Below are positions 39,267 through 47,393 of a stretch of 58,725 bases of DNA, piece after piece. Numbering within the stretch: the stretch's first letter is position 1; every line of letters begins with the position of its first letter. This DNA comes from a virus. Made by a program: the position numbers and the translations under genes. Location: the IMG/VR virus record IMGVR_UViG_3300048672_000976, positions 1 to 58,725 of that record. One strand, written 5' to 3'. The notes beneath the pieces are model-generated. The model saw nothing but the letters and a program-made list of their open reading frames with translations. It was not told the origin of the DNA and made no database searches.

Positions 39267-39626
39267 TTATTTGCTGATACTCTTTATATGATAATATTTA
39301 ACCAAATTCTTATAACGTTCAATAATATACTCAGCATTTATTTCAAAAAATAACAATTCATAAGTTTTATCGAAACATATAAATCGAACATGATCTTTAT
39401 GAAATTTTGGAGATGTTTTCTTAAAAATATAAATTAATTCATCATTTCGTTTAAATTCAATCTTATCTTCCTTACTTGTTATATAAAATTCAATATATTT
39501 TTGACTTAAAGTTACCTCTTTATCAATATGTATTGAGGTAACTTTTAGACTATCAATGGTATATGTTTGTGAGTAAGTTTTACTCATTAAACACATTAAT
39601 ATAATTATTTTTAGAAAATTCTTCAT
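39267..39626 (-). CDS. Small exported protein, unknown
   Basis: 119 residues. The N-terminus is a classical Sec signal: basic MKNFLK, a hydrophobic core IIILMCLM, then SKTYSQ with a plausible cleavage after Ser-19 or Gln-20. The mature part of about 100 residues is rich in Lys, Glu, Phe and Tyr (YIEFYITSKEDKIEFKRNDE; HVRFICFDKTYELLFFEIN) and probably forms a small beta sheet. I do not recognise it. It is the last gene before a terminator, downstream of thioredoxin and NrdA. An exported protein in a phage replication cluster suggests a host-modifying accessory (moron) gene, perhaps periplasmic or surface; that is inference. Confidence 0.7.
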   Translation of the reverse strand: MKNFLKIIILMCLMSKTYSQTYTIDSLKVTSIHIDKEVTLSQKYIEFYITSKEDKIEFKRNDELIYIFKKTSPKFHKDHVRFICFDKTYELLFFEINAEYIIERYKNLVKYYHIKSISK

Positions 39627-39696
39627 AATATCTATATTTAAAATTAAATAATTTATTTTATTAAATTAACATTAAAAATATAAATATTAGTTCATA

Positions 39697-39966
39697 TTAA
39701 ATAAACTTTTCAATCATATTAACAATTTCCATTTTTGGTTTTGAACCAATAATCCTACCCACTTCTTTACCGTCTTTTTCAAAAACAATAACAGGTATTG
39801 AACGTACATTATACTTTTTTGCTTCATCAACATCATTATCAATATTATAGCTATCGAATTTAACGTCGGTATTATTTTTATAATCTAATTTAATAGATTC
39901 CACAACTGGTCCCAATATTCTACATGGTGAACACCAATCGGCTGAAAATTTTTTTATATTTAACAT
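39697..39966 (-). CDS. Thioredoxin
   Basis: 89 residues with the redox motif ADWCSPCR (Cys at about 12 and 15) and the conserved cis-Pro region VRSIPVIVFEKDGKEVGRIIG (about 55-75), which define thioredoxin. It starts at the base after the NrdA stop (TAAATG), so it is translationally linked to NrdA, whose C-terminal CxxC it would re-reduce after each cycle. It is shorter than bacterial thioredoxin (about 105) because it lacks the first strand and helix. T4 uses a glutaredoxin-like NrdC; the function is the same. Confidence 0.92.
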   Translation of the reverse strand: MLNIKKFSADWCSPCRILGPVVESIKLDYKNNTDVKFDSYNIDNDVDEAKKYNVRSIPVIVFEKDGKEVGRIIGSKPKMEIVNMIEKFI

Positions 39967-42717
39967 TTATTCACAATTTATACATTCTAAAATATTTCTT
40001 ACAAACGATTGGGCCGAACTTTTACTAAATTGATAGTATAATGTTTTAACACCTTCTTCGTGTGCATATAAATATAATTTATTTATATCTTTCGTTGGTA
40101 TTGATGGGTCAATCATAAGATTTAAACTTTGTGATTGATCAATAAATTTTTGTCTTTGTGCCGCCTGTAAAACAACCTCTTTTGGCGATATTTCAACAAA
40201 CGTTTTAAATACTTCTTTTGTTGGAAAATCCAAATGTTGTACCGAGCCATCTTTAGCCAATATACTTGACCATGTTTTATCATTATTTAAGTTATATTTA
40301 ATTAGTTCATCAATTAAATATGGGTTTTTATAAACAGTTTTAATTTTAGCTAAATCTTTTACAAAATAATTTGATTTAATTGGCTCAATCCCCATACTTA
40401 CTTGCCCTAAAATAAATGAACTAGATTTAGTTGGTGCGATAGCTACTAATGTTGTGTTAGCATAACCATCACGAATAGTTTTATATTTTTCAGGGTCTTT
40501 ATTATAAAGATCTTTTGATGTTGCATCTGTTCTTTCTTTTAGGGTTCTGAAAATTTTACTATTATATTGTTTAGCCTCAATGGATTCAAACGGTATTAAT
40601 TTTGATTGTAATAATGAATGATAACCTAAAACACCAACGCCAATTGCTCTATGATGTGTGGCAAATCTCCATGCTCTCTTCATACCTGCCATATTAGATG
40701 ATTTTGTTATAAATTCATCTAAAACAGCATTTAAAAATAACGTATAAATTTCAATTGCATCTGTTTTTTCAATTTCATCCCAATGTAATAGATTAATTGA
40801 ACCTATACAACAAACAAATGAATTATAACTATCTGTTGGCAATTGAATTTCTGAACAATTGAATGTTTTTAACCCATTAGAAACGAAAATATGTTCATCG
40901 TTGTTTATTGTTGGACAATAAATATCTTCATTTTCTACTTGTTCAATTGACACAACTTTCGTTTTCTTTTTTGTACTATCCAAATATTTTCTATTATCAA
41001 TTTTAATATTTTTTCTTGATAAGAAACCGGTTTTTTCTTCAATTATTAATCCATCATTTTTACTACCAAATATGAGTCTCCAACATTCTTTGGTTTTATA
41101 CATTTTTTTACCACCTTTACCATCAGGTAATAATGTCTCGCCTTCTTTTCTTAAACGATGAATACTACAACTTAAACCTAAATTAGTAAATAAAATTTGT
41201 AATTCATTTAAAAAATTTTTGTTTATATCAATATATGAGATTTCGAATGATTCACCATATTTTGATGATTTATTAACAGAACCATCAGCATATAATAAAC
41301 CCTTTAAATATTGCCATATTGTATTTTCATTAGATTCCCATATCCAAGATGGAACATACCCTTTTTCAAAATTTAATGATTTTTTTAAGGTTTTTGATGC
41401 TAATCGTTTTTTTAATACTAATGATTGATTAACCTTACAATTAAAAAATTTTGCTGGTTTTCTTTTTCTTACTTTATTCGTTAATCCAGTTTGATTAGTA
41501 ACAAAATATTCATCACATTTATATTTATAATGTATATTATTAAATTTATTCTGAATATCATCGATTAAATCAAAATCATTCTCCCAAATATCTAACATTA
41601 TTATGTCCTTATTTTGAGTACCATCTGATTGATATAAACCTAACAAATAAGCCTCATCTGGCATATCTATTTGCCCAAAAATACCTTTATTAGTTTGAAA
41701 TGGTATTGCATCGCCAATATTTAAATCTTTTGCTTCAATTCTTCTAATTTTATTATTTTTATCAATTACAGGTATTCCATGGTTAAATGAAACTTTTTGT
41801 TCCATTCCGTTTGAATATTTTATTTTTAAAATTTCAGCATTTTTACCTCTTAATAACATTGGTGATGATTTTACAGTCTCCGTACCGTTAAATAACGTTA
41901 ATTCATCACCATTTTCATACAATTCTTTAGCTGTTAAATAACCTTTATTTGTTACAACTCGTTGATCACCTGTTAAACAAAGATTACTTGCTGTTATTTC
42001 TAAACCTAATTCTTTATAAGGTGTGTTATTATTTGTATTATCCTTAAACATAATATAAGGAAAACCAAATTCACTACGTTTTTGAATTACTTTGGCCCAA
42101 ATTTTACGTTTTACCATATCGCCACCTTTCATTTCTTCAAGCCACTTATCAGTAACTGTAACACCAAATTGTAAATTTTGGATTGGGTTACCCTCAGAAC
42201 CAATATCTAAGAATTCATTAATATCATCATGTTCAATTGGTAAATAAACAGCACAAGCACCTCTTCTAGCTTCTGATTGTTTACAAACATCAATTGTTGT
42301 ATCATATAATTTTGCATAATGAACAGGACCATCAGCTTTGCCTCCTGTCGAAATACGAGTACCTCTAGGTCTAATATTACCTAAATATGCTGATGTTCCA
42401 CCCCCATATTTTGACATCATACCAATTTCTCTACTAGCATTTAATATGCTATCCATAGAATCGTCAATATTGGAACCATAGCAACTGATTGGTAATCCTT
42501 TCTCTTTTCCAAAATTAATCCAAACAGGTGTTGATAAACTATAATAGCCTTTTGCCATATAATCTTCGAACTTATCAGCAAAACCATCTATTTTGAGAAT
42601 TTGTTCTGCTTTATTTGCAATGTTTTTTATTCTTTGTTCTACCGATTCGTCAATATAACCTCTCGATAAAAATAAACGAGCATCTTCATTTGCCCAATAA
42701 TATTTTGTATAATTCAT
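39967..42717 (-). CDS. nrdA: Ribonucleotide reductase large subunit NrdA, with intein
   Basis: 916 residues including an intein at 247-620; after splicing the enzyme would be 542 residues. Catalytic features are present: Cys79 in PISCYG, the thiyl-radical Cys621 in the reassembled motif SNL/CSEIQLP with Glu623, partner Cys in SFVCCIG, LYYQF tyrosines near the end, and terminal CxxC (C912, C915). An N-terminal ATP-cone is missing and the core is much shorter than T4 NrdA (754), so overall activity control may reside elsewhere or be lost. The intein interrupts directly before the catalytic Cys. NrdB lies upstream, thioredoxin directly downstream. It makes deoxynucleotides for phage DNA synthesis. 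Confidence 0.95.
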   Translation of the reverse strand: MNYTKYYWANEDARLFLSRGYIDESVEQRIKNIANKAEQILKIDGFADKFEDYMAKGYYSLSTPVWINFGKEKGLPISCYGSNIDDSMDSILNASREIGMMSKYGGGTSAYLGNIRPRGTRISTGGKADGPVHYAKLYDTTIDVCKQSEARRGACAVYLPIEHDDINEFLDIGSEGNPIQNLQFGVTVTDKWLEEMKGGDMVKRKIWAKVIQKRSEFGFPYIMFKDNTNNNTPYKELGLEITASNLCLTGDQRVVTNKGYLTAKELYENGDELTLFNGTETVKSSPMLLRGKNAEILKIKYSNGMEQKVSFNHGIPVIDKNNKIRRIEAKDLNIGDAIPFQTNKGIFGQIDMPDEAYLLGLYQSDGTQNKDIIMLDIWENDFDLIDDIQNKFNNIHYKYKCDEYFVTNQTGLTNKVRKRKPAKFFNCKVNQSLVLKKRLASKTLKKSLNFEKGYVPSWIWESNENTIWQYLKGLLYADGSVNKSSKYGESFEISYIDINKNFLNELQILFTNLGLSCSIHRLRKEGETLLPDGKGGKKMYKTKECWRLIFGSKNDGLIIEEKTGFLSRKNIKIDNRKYLDSTKKKTKVVSIEQVENEDIYCPTINNDEHIFVSNGLKTFNCSEIQLPTDSYNSFVCCIGSINLLHWDEIEKTDAIEIYTLFLNAVLDEFITKSSNMAGMKRAWRFATHHRAIGVGVLGYHSLLQSKLIPFESIEAKQYNSKIFRTLKERTDATSKDLYNKDPEKYKTIRDGYANTTLVAIAPTKSSSFILGQVSMGIEPIKSNYFVKDLAKIKTVYKNPYLIDELIKYNLNNDKTWSSILAKDGSVQHLDFPTKEVFKTFVEISPKEVVLQAAQRQKFIDQSQSLNLMIDPSIPTKDINKLYLYAHEEGVKTLYYQFSKSSAQSFVRNILECINCE
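40858..41979 (-). other. NrdA intein (374 residues) with intact LAGLIDADG endonuclease
   Basis: Residues 247-620 of NrdA. Splicing blocks: A begins CLTGDQRVVT (Cys1), B has KVSFNHGIPV, F has EDIYCPTINNDEHIFVSNG, and G is LKTFN followed by C+1. The penultimate residue is Phe, not the usual His. The two LAGLIDADG motifs, YLLGLYQSDGT (about 357-367) and LKGLLYADGSV (about 471-481), both retain the Asp-Gly pair, so the homing nuclease could be active. C+1 is the catalytic cysteine of NrdA, so activity strictly needs splicing. Confidence 0.9.
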
Positions 42718-42767
42718 TGTGTTTTTATTTTATTATAAATAATTTTAAATATGGTTTTTTTTAAAAA

Positions 42768-44651
42768 TTAATCAAACAAATCATCTTCAGTTATTGATTT
42801 CGTTTTCTTTGAATAATCTATACTTTTCTTTTGGAAGAAGTCACCTTCTTTTGTTGATGAAATTTCAACATTGAACCATAATGTTTTTTCAAGATTATTT
42901 ATATTAACGTCAAAAATTGGTTTCATTCCAATCTTATTTAATGAATTATTAAATCTATCCATAATAAAATGACGAATAGTTTCTTTCGATAAAAAATCTA
43001 ATTCCCCATTTTCAAATATCCAATCAATAATTTTACATTCAGCTTTATATGCTTTTTTACATGCCGAATAAATTAATGAATTAAATTCCTCATCAAACCA
43101 TTCTGGGTTTTCTTCTTTTATAATATTAATTATTTCAGCACCGAAATTTCCATGGATATCTTCTTCTTTTGAAGTTGCTTCAACAACATTTGAAATACCT
43201 TTGAAAATATTTTTTTCTTTGTTAAAACTCATCATGATTAGAAATTGAGAAAATAAAGAAACATGTTCAATAAATAACGAGAACAATAATATGGATTTAG
43301 TGTACATTTTATTATCATCACTTCTAGTACCATCCAAATATTTTGTTAAATATTTAATTCTATCTTTAATTGCTGGTATTTCAATGACCGTTTTAAATTC
43401 ATCCTCTAATCCCAAGATTCTTAATAATCTAGCATATGCATCTTTATGACGAACTTCTGAATTACACGAAATTAATGAGTTATTATTAAATTTCGTAATT
43501 ATTCTTCCACTATCAACACTAATACAATATATATTACCGTCATAATTAAGTTCTTCTTTTTTAAATCCAATATTAGATGTTTCTTGGTTTTTAATGAATT
43601 GGATAGTATATAAAAATTTATATTTATTCACAATACATTTATATCCTGCACCAACACCAACCATTTGTACTTTATCAAAACATGATTTAACAGGTGTTGC
43701 ATATGTTGAATCAACATTATCTGCTCTATTATACCATATTAATAATTCATTTACAAATTCATTACACCATTCCCATGTTTTATCATTTAAATTAACCCAA
43801 TCAAACGTTTCAAAACCATACGTTTGGTCCATATCGATTTTAAATGTTATTACTTCATCATTTTTTGAATCTATAATTTCATTATATTTAAAATTTAAAT
43901 TTGATAAGATTTCTCGTAATCTATCTTTTTTATAATCATTTTTAATTTTTATTTCATAGACATTTGAATTATTTTTTAAATTGGCGTTATAATATAAATG
44001 TAACACAATTCTTAGTTTTTCTTCCCATGATAATTTATTAATTGTTCCACCAATTAATTTAGCAGCTTCAGGTAATAAGTTATCATCATTAATTTCCAAT
44101 TCTTCTGCCGTTTTAATAATTGGTTCATTTTTTCTATTAAAAACAATAAATCTATGATTTGGTGTTACGATTGCTTCTAAATTTTCTTTTGTAAATTTAA
44201 TAACTTTACCTTTATATGGTTCATTAGTTACTTTATTTACTTTGGTTATACTTAATGTCTTATCGTCATTATATTGTATAACATTATCACCAACATTAAT
44301 ATTTTTAAAGTTTACCCAACCATTTGGTGTTAATACCTCAGTACCTTCTACATGACATTCGGCAAATGTCATTCCAACGTCACCAATTTCTGTTATTGGC
44401 ATACGTTTATACATGTCGGCCCAAAATGTTTTAACATTTACTTCGATTTGTGCAATAGCTAACATAGTTCGTTTTATTGCTTCTCTCTCAGTATCATTAA
44501 TATTCACCATAAAATCATTAATATCCGTTGTGAAGTTATATTCAGTATCTATCCAATATGAATGCCTAATTGCATCTTTATACTGTAATAATGACGGATA
44601 ATCATAAGGTAAAATATTAACTCTTTTATTAAAAATACTTCTTTTTTTCAT
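42768..44651 (-). CDS. nrdB: Ribonucleotide reductase small subunit NrdB, with intein
   Basis: 627 residues including an intein at 99-397; the spliced protein has 328 residues, a normal class I beta size. Iron-site residues are visible: E70 in AIAQIEVNVKTFW, E399 and H402 plus radical Tyr406 in SEVRHKDAYA, E462 in FIEHVSLF, and E497 and H500 in EEDIHGNFG. The reaction generates the tyrosyl radical used by NrdA. The C-terminus, ending in SITEDDLFD, is the usual flexible tail that binds NrdA. The intein sits next to the iron-ligand Glu of the SEVRH motif. It starts 7 bases after the helicase stop and is followed by NrdA, 50 bases away. Confidence 0.94.
   Translation of the reverse strand: MKKRSIFNKRVNILPYDYPSLLQYKDAIRHSYWIDTEYNFTTDINDFMVNINDTEREAIKRTMLAIAQIEVNVKTFWADMYKRMPITEIGDVGMTFAECHVEGTEVLTPNGWVNFKNINVGDNVIQYNDDKTLSITKVNKVTNEPYKGKVIKFTKENLEAIVTPNHRFIVFNRKNEPIIKTAEELEINDDNLLPEAAKLIGGTINKLSWEEKLRIVLHLYYNANLKNNSNVYEIKIKNDYKKDRLREILSNLNFKYNEIIDSKNDEVITFKIDMDQTYGFETFDWVNLNDKTWEWCNEFVNELLIWYNRADNVDSTYATPVKSCFDKVQMVGVGAGYKCIVNKYKFLYTIQFIKNQETSNIGFKKEELNYDGNIYCISVDSGRIITKFNNNSLISCNSEVRHKDAYARLLRILGLEDEFKTVIEIPAIKDRIKYLTKYLDGTRSDDNKMYTKSILLFSLFIEHVSLFSQFLIMMSFNKEKNIFKGISNVVEATSKEEDIHGNFGAEIINIIKEENPEWFDEEFNSLIYSACKKAYKAECKIIDWIFENGELDFLSKETIRHFIMDRFNNSLNKIGMKPIFDVNINNLEKTLWFNVEISSTKEGDFFQKKSIDYSKKTKSITEDDLFD
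43461..44357 (-). other. NrdB intein (299 residues) with degenerate endonuclease domain
   Basis: Residues 99-397 of NrdB. Block A is CHVEGTEVLTPNGW (Cys1), block B is LEAIVTPNHRFIV, block F is YCISVDSGRIITK, and block G is SLISCN followed by Ser+1. The penultimate residue is Cys in place of His. The endonuclease region resembles a LAGLIDADG-type domain, with EKLRIVLHLYYNAN where an Asp-Gly is expected and NELLIWYNRADN where W-D-G would be expected, so both catalytic acids seem lost. It ends CFDKVQMVGVGAGYKC, a signature of the same family. Confidence 0.85.
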
Positions 44652-44658
44652 AATTGTT

Positions 44659-46941
44659 TTAATTTTGTTGTTGTCGTCTTAAAAATGCTTCCCTTGCTCT
44701 TGCGGCCCTATCTTCGGTTTTTTGTTCCTCATGGCCTAATAATGTATTTTGTGATTCTGTATCAATTATTAACATTTTATTATCAAATTTACAATTTTGA
44801 AAGATAATACCATCTTTACCTATTCTAGATTTTAATAATGTTATTGTTCCCAAATCATGCTCTTTCTGTTCTAATGTTTTACCAATAGAAATAATTACAT
44901 GAGCAATTTGTGCTTTTTTAATACTACCACCCATTTGATCACTTGTTACTACTTCAGATGAAATTGAATCTCGACTACCCTGTGTTGCTGTCCAAATAGC
45001 AATATTAAATTCATTTGTCATTGATTCTAAACTTCGCATTATACTTGCTTCACCTTTCCATTCTTCACCACCGGTACTTTTCACCGAAGTTATACAATCA
45101 ACGTAATCTATAATTAATAAATCCAATTTAAAACCATCAGAATTCATTTTTCTAATTTTACTTTTTATATCAGCAACAGTAATACCATCACTTGGTAGTT
45201 TTAATAAATGTAATTTACCTCTCGATCTTGTTTGTGCATCTAAAACTTTCTCTTTTACTTCAACAGCATAATCTGGTTGTTCATCTGGTTCAACACCAGT
45301 CCAAATGGTATAATGTTTACGTTTGATGTTCCCCGGATTATCTTCAAAAAATATTTGTAAAACATTAAAATCATGATTATATGCCGTATTTCCTATTTTT
45401 GTTAATATCGTTGTATTATGTGTTAGCACATAATCATTAGTAACAAATAATTCATCACTATTTGATACTTTAATACAAACAGCCTCCTCATCATGAGAAT
45501 AAGTAATTGATTTAACAAATTTTTGATAATTATATTTATTATGTTTTTCGTAACGTAATAAATGATGTTTTAATTTAAACGGTACAATATTATTTGAAAA
45601 CGATATTGTTAAAATATAAGACAATTGACCTATTTTAAATATATCTTTATATTTAATTTTTGGTGTTTTTGTTTTAACACTAACAGTACCACCTAGTGAT
45701 AGCACTAATTCTCTAACATTATTTGATAATTTATAAGAAACTGTTGTATATTTAATTGTGCCATTTTTTGATATATAACCATCAGTATCCATTAAACCTT
45801 GTAATAAATTAATCCTAATATTTTTAGTATTATATAGATACTCATTTGGAATGAATTTATTATTTGATTTATTGTCTCTAAAATATTCATCATCCTTAGT
45901 GGTTACATTTATTGATGAATCATCACCCAATAAACAACCTAATAAATATGGATCAATACTTACTTTTTGTTCATTAAAATCAATTGGTTCAATATTAGGT
46001 AATCTATAATTATATCTACCCCTCTTTTTAATACTATTCATCATATCAGATGTCTTCATCGTAATGAAACCATTGTTTGATGAGTAAGTATTGATTTTTT
46101 TATTATTGGTTCTCATGTTAAGTGTATTTACACTCCAAAGATGTTCTTCGTCACAATTTACACTTGTACCGTCGGTAAATTCCATTTTATATATTGGTCT
46201 TATACCTTGTGGATATACACCAATAATTTGTTGAGGTTTACCATCTGAACCCATAACAAAATCACCAACTTTTACATCACCCATAATTCCCCAACCATTA
46301 GGTGTTAGAATTTTTTCAGTAATAGGTAATGCTTTTCCAACACCAGTTGGGGCCAATATAACACCTAATTCACCACGCCCAAGACCGCCTTTTAATAATT
46401 GGTCAATACCAACTATTCCAGTTGGTATTGGTAATCGGTAATCATTTTCTAGTACACTATCAATATCATCAAAAACATCAGTTGTATCATCATTTGAACC
46501 TACTTGTAATGCATTTTGAATAATTTGTTCAATATGATGATATTCTTCAAAATTACCATTTTCTATGATATTATTTACAAGTTTTAGTTCCTTTTTTAAA
46601 TTTTGTTGTTTACAAAAATTAAGGGCCCTATCCATAACAAATGATGTGTCTTTTTCATCATTTTTTATTTGTTCTAAAGTATCTACATGGATTCTTGATG
46701 TGTCTTTATTTCCACTTTCAGATATTATTTTTTGTATTATGGTATCGTAATTAGGTATTTTGTCATATGCTTTATGTAATTCTTTAATATTTTCGATAAT
46801 ATATCTAAACGAATTATTATCAAAAAATTTAGTTTCTATTACATCAATAATTGTTTCACCATATTTTTTATTTTCAATTATGGCTTTAATTAAAGATTGT
46901 TGAAATGAGAAGCCTAAATAACCAAAATTTTTCTCTTCCAT
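44659..46941 (-). CDS. 41: Replicative DNA helicase DnaB/gp41-like, with intein
   Basis: 760 residues including an intein at 204-509; the spliced helicase has 454 residues. The N-terminal domain (1-160) is helical and ends in VFDDIDSVLEN. The RecA-like domain shows IPTGIVGIDQLLKGGLGRGELGVI and a P-loop APTGVGK (197-203) that is completed by T510 and T511 after splicing. LDLLIIDYVDCI is Walker B, and IWTATQGSRDS and SDQMGGSIKKAQ are later RecA-fold motifs. It unwinds DNA 5'-3' ahead of the polymerase and should couple to the primase at 3731-4672. The start shares one base with the stop of the upstream unknown gene (TAATG). Confidence 0.94.
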   Translation of the reverse strand: MEEKNFGYLGFSFQQSLIKAIIENKKYGETIIDVIETKFFDNNSFRYIIENIKELHKAYDKIPNYDTIIQKIISESGNKDTSRIHVDTLEQIKNDEKDTSFVMDRALNFCKQQNLKKELKLVNNIIENGNFEEYHHIEQIIQNALQVGSNDDTTDVFDDIDSVLENDYRLPIPTGIVGIDQLLKGGLGRGELGVILAPTGVGKALPITEKILTPNGWGIMGDVKVGDFVMGSDGKPQQIIGVYPQGIRPIYKMEFTDGTSVNCDEEHLWSVNTLNMRTNNKKINTYSSNNGFITMKTSDMMNSIKKRGRYNYRLPNIEPIDFNEQKVSIDPYLLGCLLGDDSSINVTTKDDEYFRDNKSNNKFIPNEYLYNTKNIRINLLQGLMDTDGYISKNGTIKYTTVSYKLSNNVRELVLSLGGTVSVKTKTPKIKYKDIFKIGQLSYILTISFSNNIVPFKLKHHLLRYEKHNKYNYQKFVKSITYSHDEEAVCIKVSNSDELFVTNDYVLTHNTTILTKIGNTAYNHDFNVLQIFFEDNPGNIKRKHYTIWTGVEPDEQPDYAVEVKEKVLDAQTRSRGKLHLLKLPSDGITVADIKSKIRKMNSDGFKLDLLIIDYVDCITSVKSTGGEEWKGEASIMRSLESMTNEFNIAIWTATQGSRDSISSEVVTSDQMGGSIKKAQIAHVIISIGKTLEQKEHDLGTITLLKSRIGKDGIIFQNCKFDNKMLIIDTESQNTLLGHEEQKTEDRAARAREAFLRRQQQN
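45415..46332 (-). other. DnaB intein (306 residues), class 3-like, in the P-loop
   Basis: Residues 204-509. It starts with Ala, not Cys or Ser, and reads ALPITEKILTPNGW. The Trp of block B (CDEEHLW, intein residue 66), the Cys of block F (AVCIKVSN, 286) and the Thr of block G (VLTHN, 304) form the W-C-T set known from class 3 inteins, which use the block F Cys as first nucleophile. LAGLIDADG motifs are LLGCLLGDDSS and LLQGLMDTDGYI, both with acidic residues retained. It is followed by Thr+1. Confidence 0.9.
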
Positions 46942-47393
46942 TAATTTGCTAATTGATAGTTCAAATATGTTGTTTTCAATTTTTTAGATGACATAACATC
47001 GGTTAGTTCAGTTAAGAACATTTTTAATTTTGGTCTAATATCAACAGTTCTAACCTTTGGATGATAATATTGTGATGGTATTAACCGTTCAATAAATATT
47101 TCATTACCGTATTTTATTTGTAATGAAAAATGTTCATCTGATCTATCTGTTGTATCTTCAACATATTCAGGTGACATATAATATTTACTATTTTCACATA
47201 AATAATCTGTTGTTTTAATTTTTAAATCGTTTGATATTTCCTCGGATATATATTTAACAGTTTCGTAGAGTTCTAAAGAATTTCTTGATTTTGGGTTAAA
47301 ATTATACACACTAAAAAATCGTTGGCAAATGATATTTTTACCAAATGTTAGTAAAAATTCATATTTATCTGTATTTTGATCATTATTGTTCAT
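46941..47393 (-). CDS. Unknown protein between RNase H and helicase
   Basis: 150 residues, acidic overall, with two similar-sized halves. The first has EFLLTFGKNIICQRFFSVYNFNP (about 12-34), the second has FSLQIKYGNEIFIERLIPSQYYHP (about 89-112). The resemblance between F-G/Y-G-N-x-I-x-x-x-R-F/L suggests an internal duplication. It overlaps the RNase H gene by 11 nt and the helicase by 1 nt. T4 has its helicase loader gp59 in a nearby functional context, but I see no sequence basis for that call. Function unknown; probably a replisome accessory given the tight coupling. Confidence 0.65.
   Translation of the reverse strand: MNNNDQNTDKYEFLLTFGKNIICQRFFSVYNFNPKSRNSLELYETVKYISEEISNDLKIKTTDYLCENSKYYMSPEYVEDTTDRSDEHFSLQIKYGNEIFIERLIPSQYYHPKVRTVDIRPKLKMFLTELTDVMSSKKLKTTYLNYQLAN

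Noticed and set aside
40858-41979. Group I intron rather than intein in nrdA (as in T4 nrdB and nrdD)
   Set aside because: The insert is translated in frame across both junctions and carries intein splicing blocks, so it is a protein-level element.
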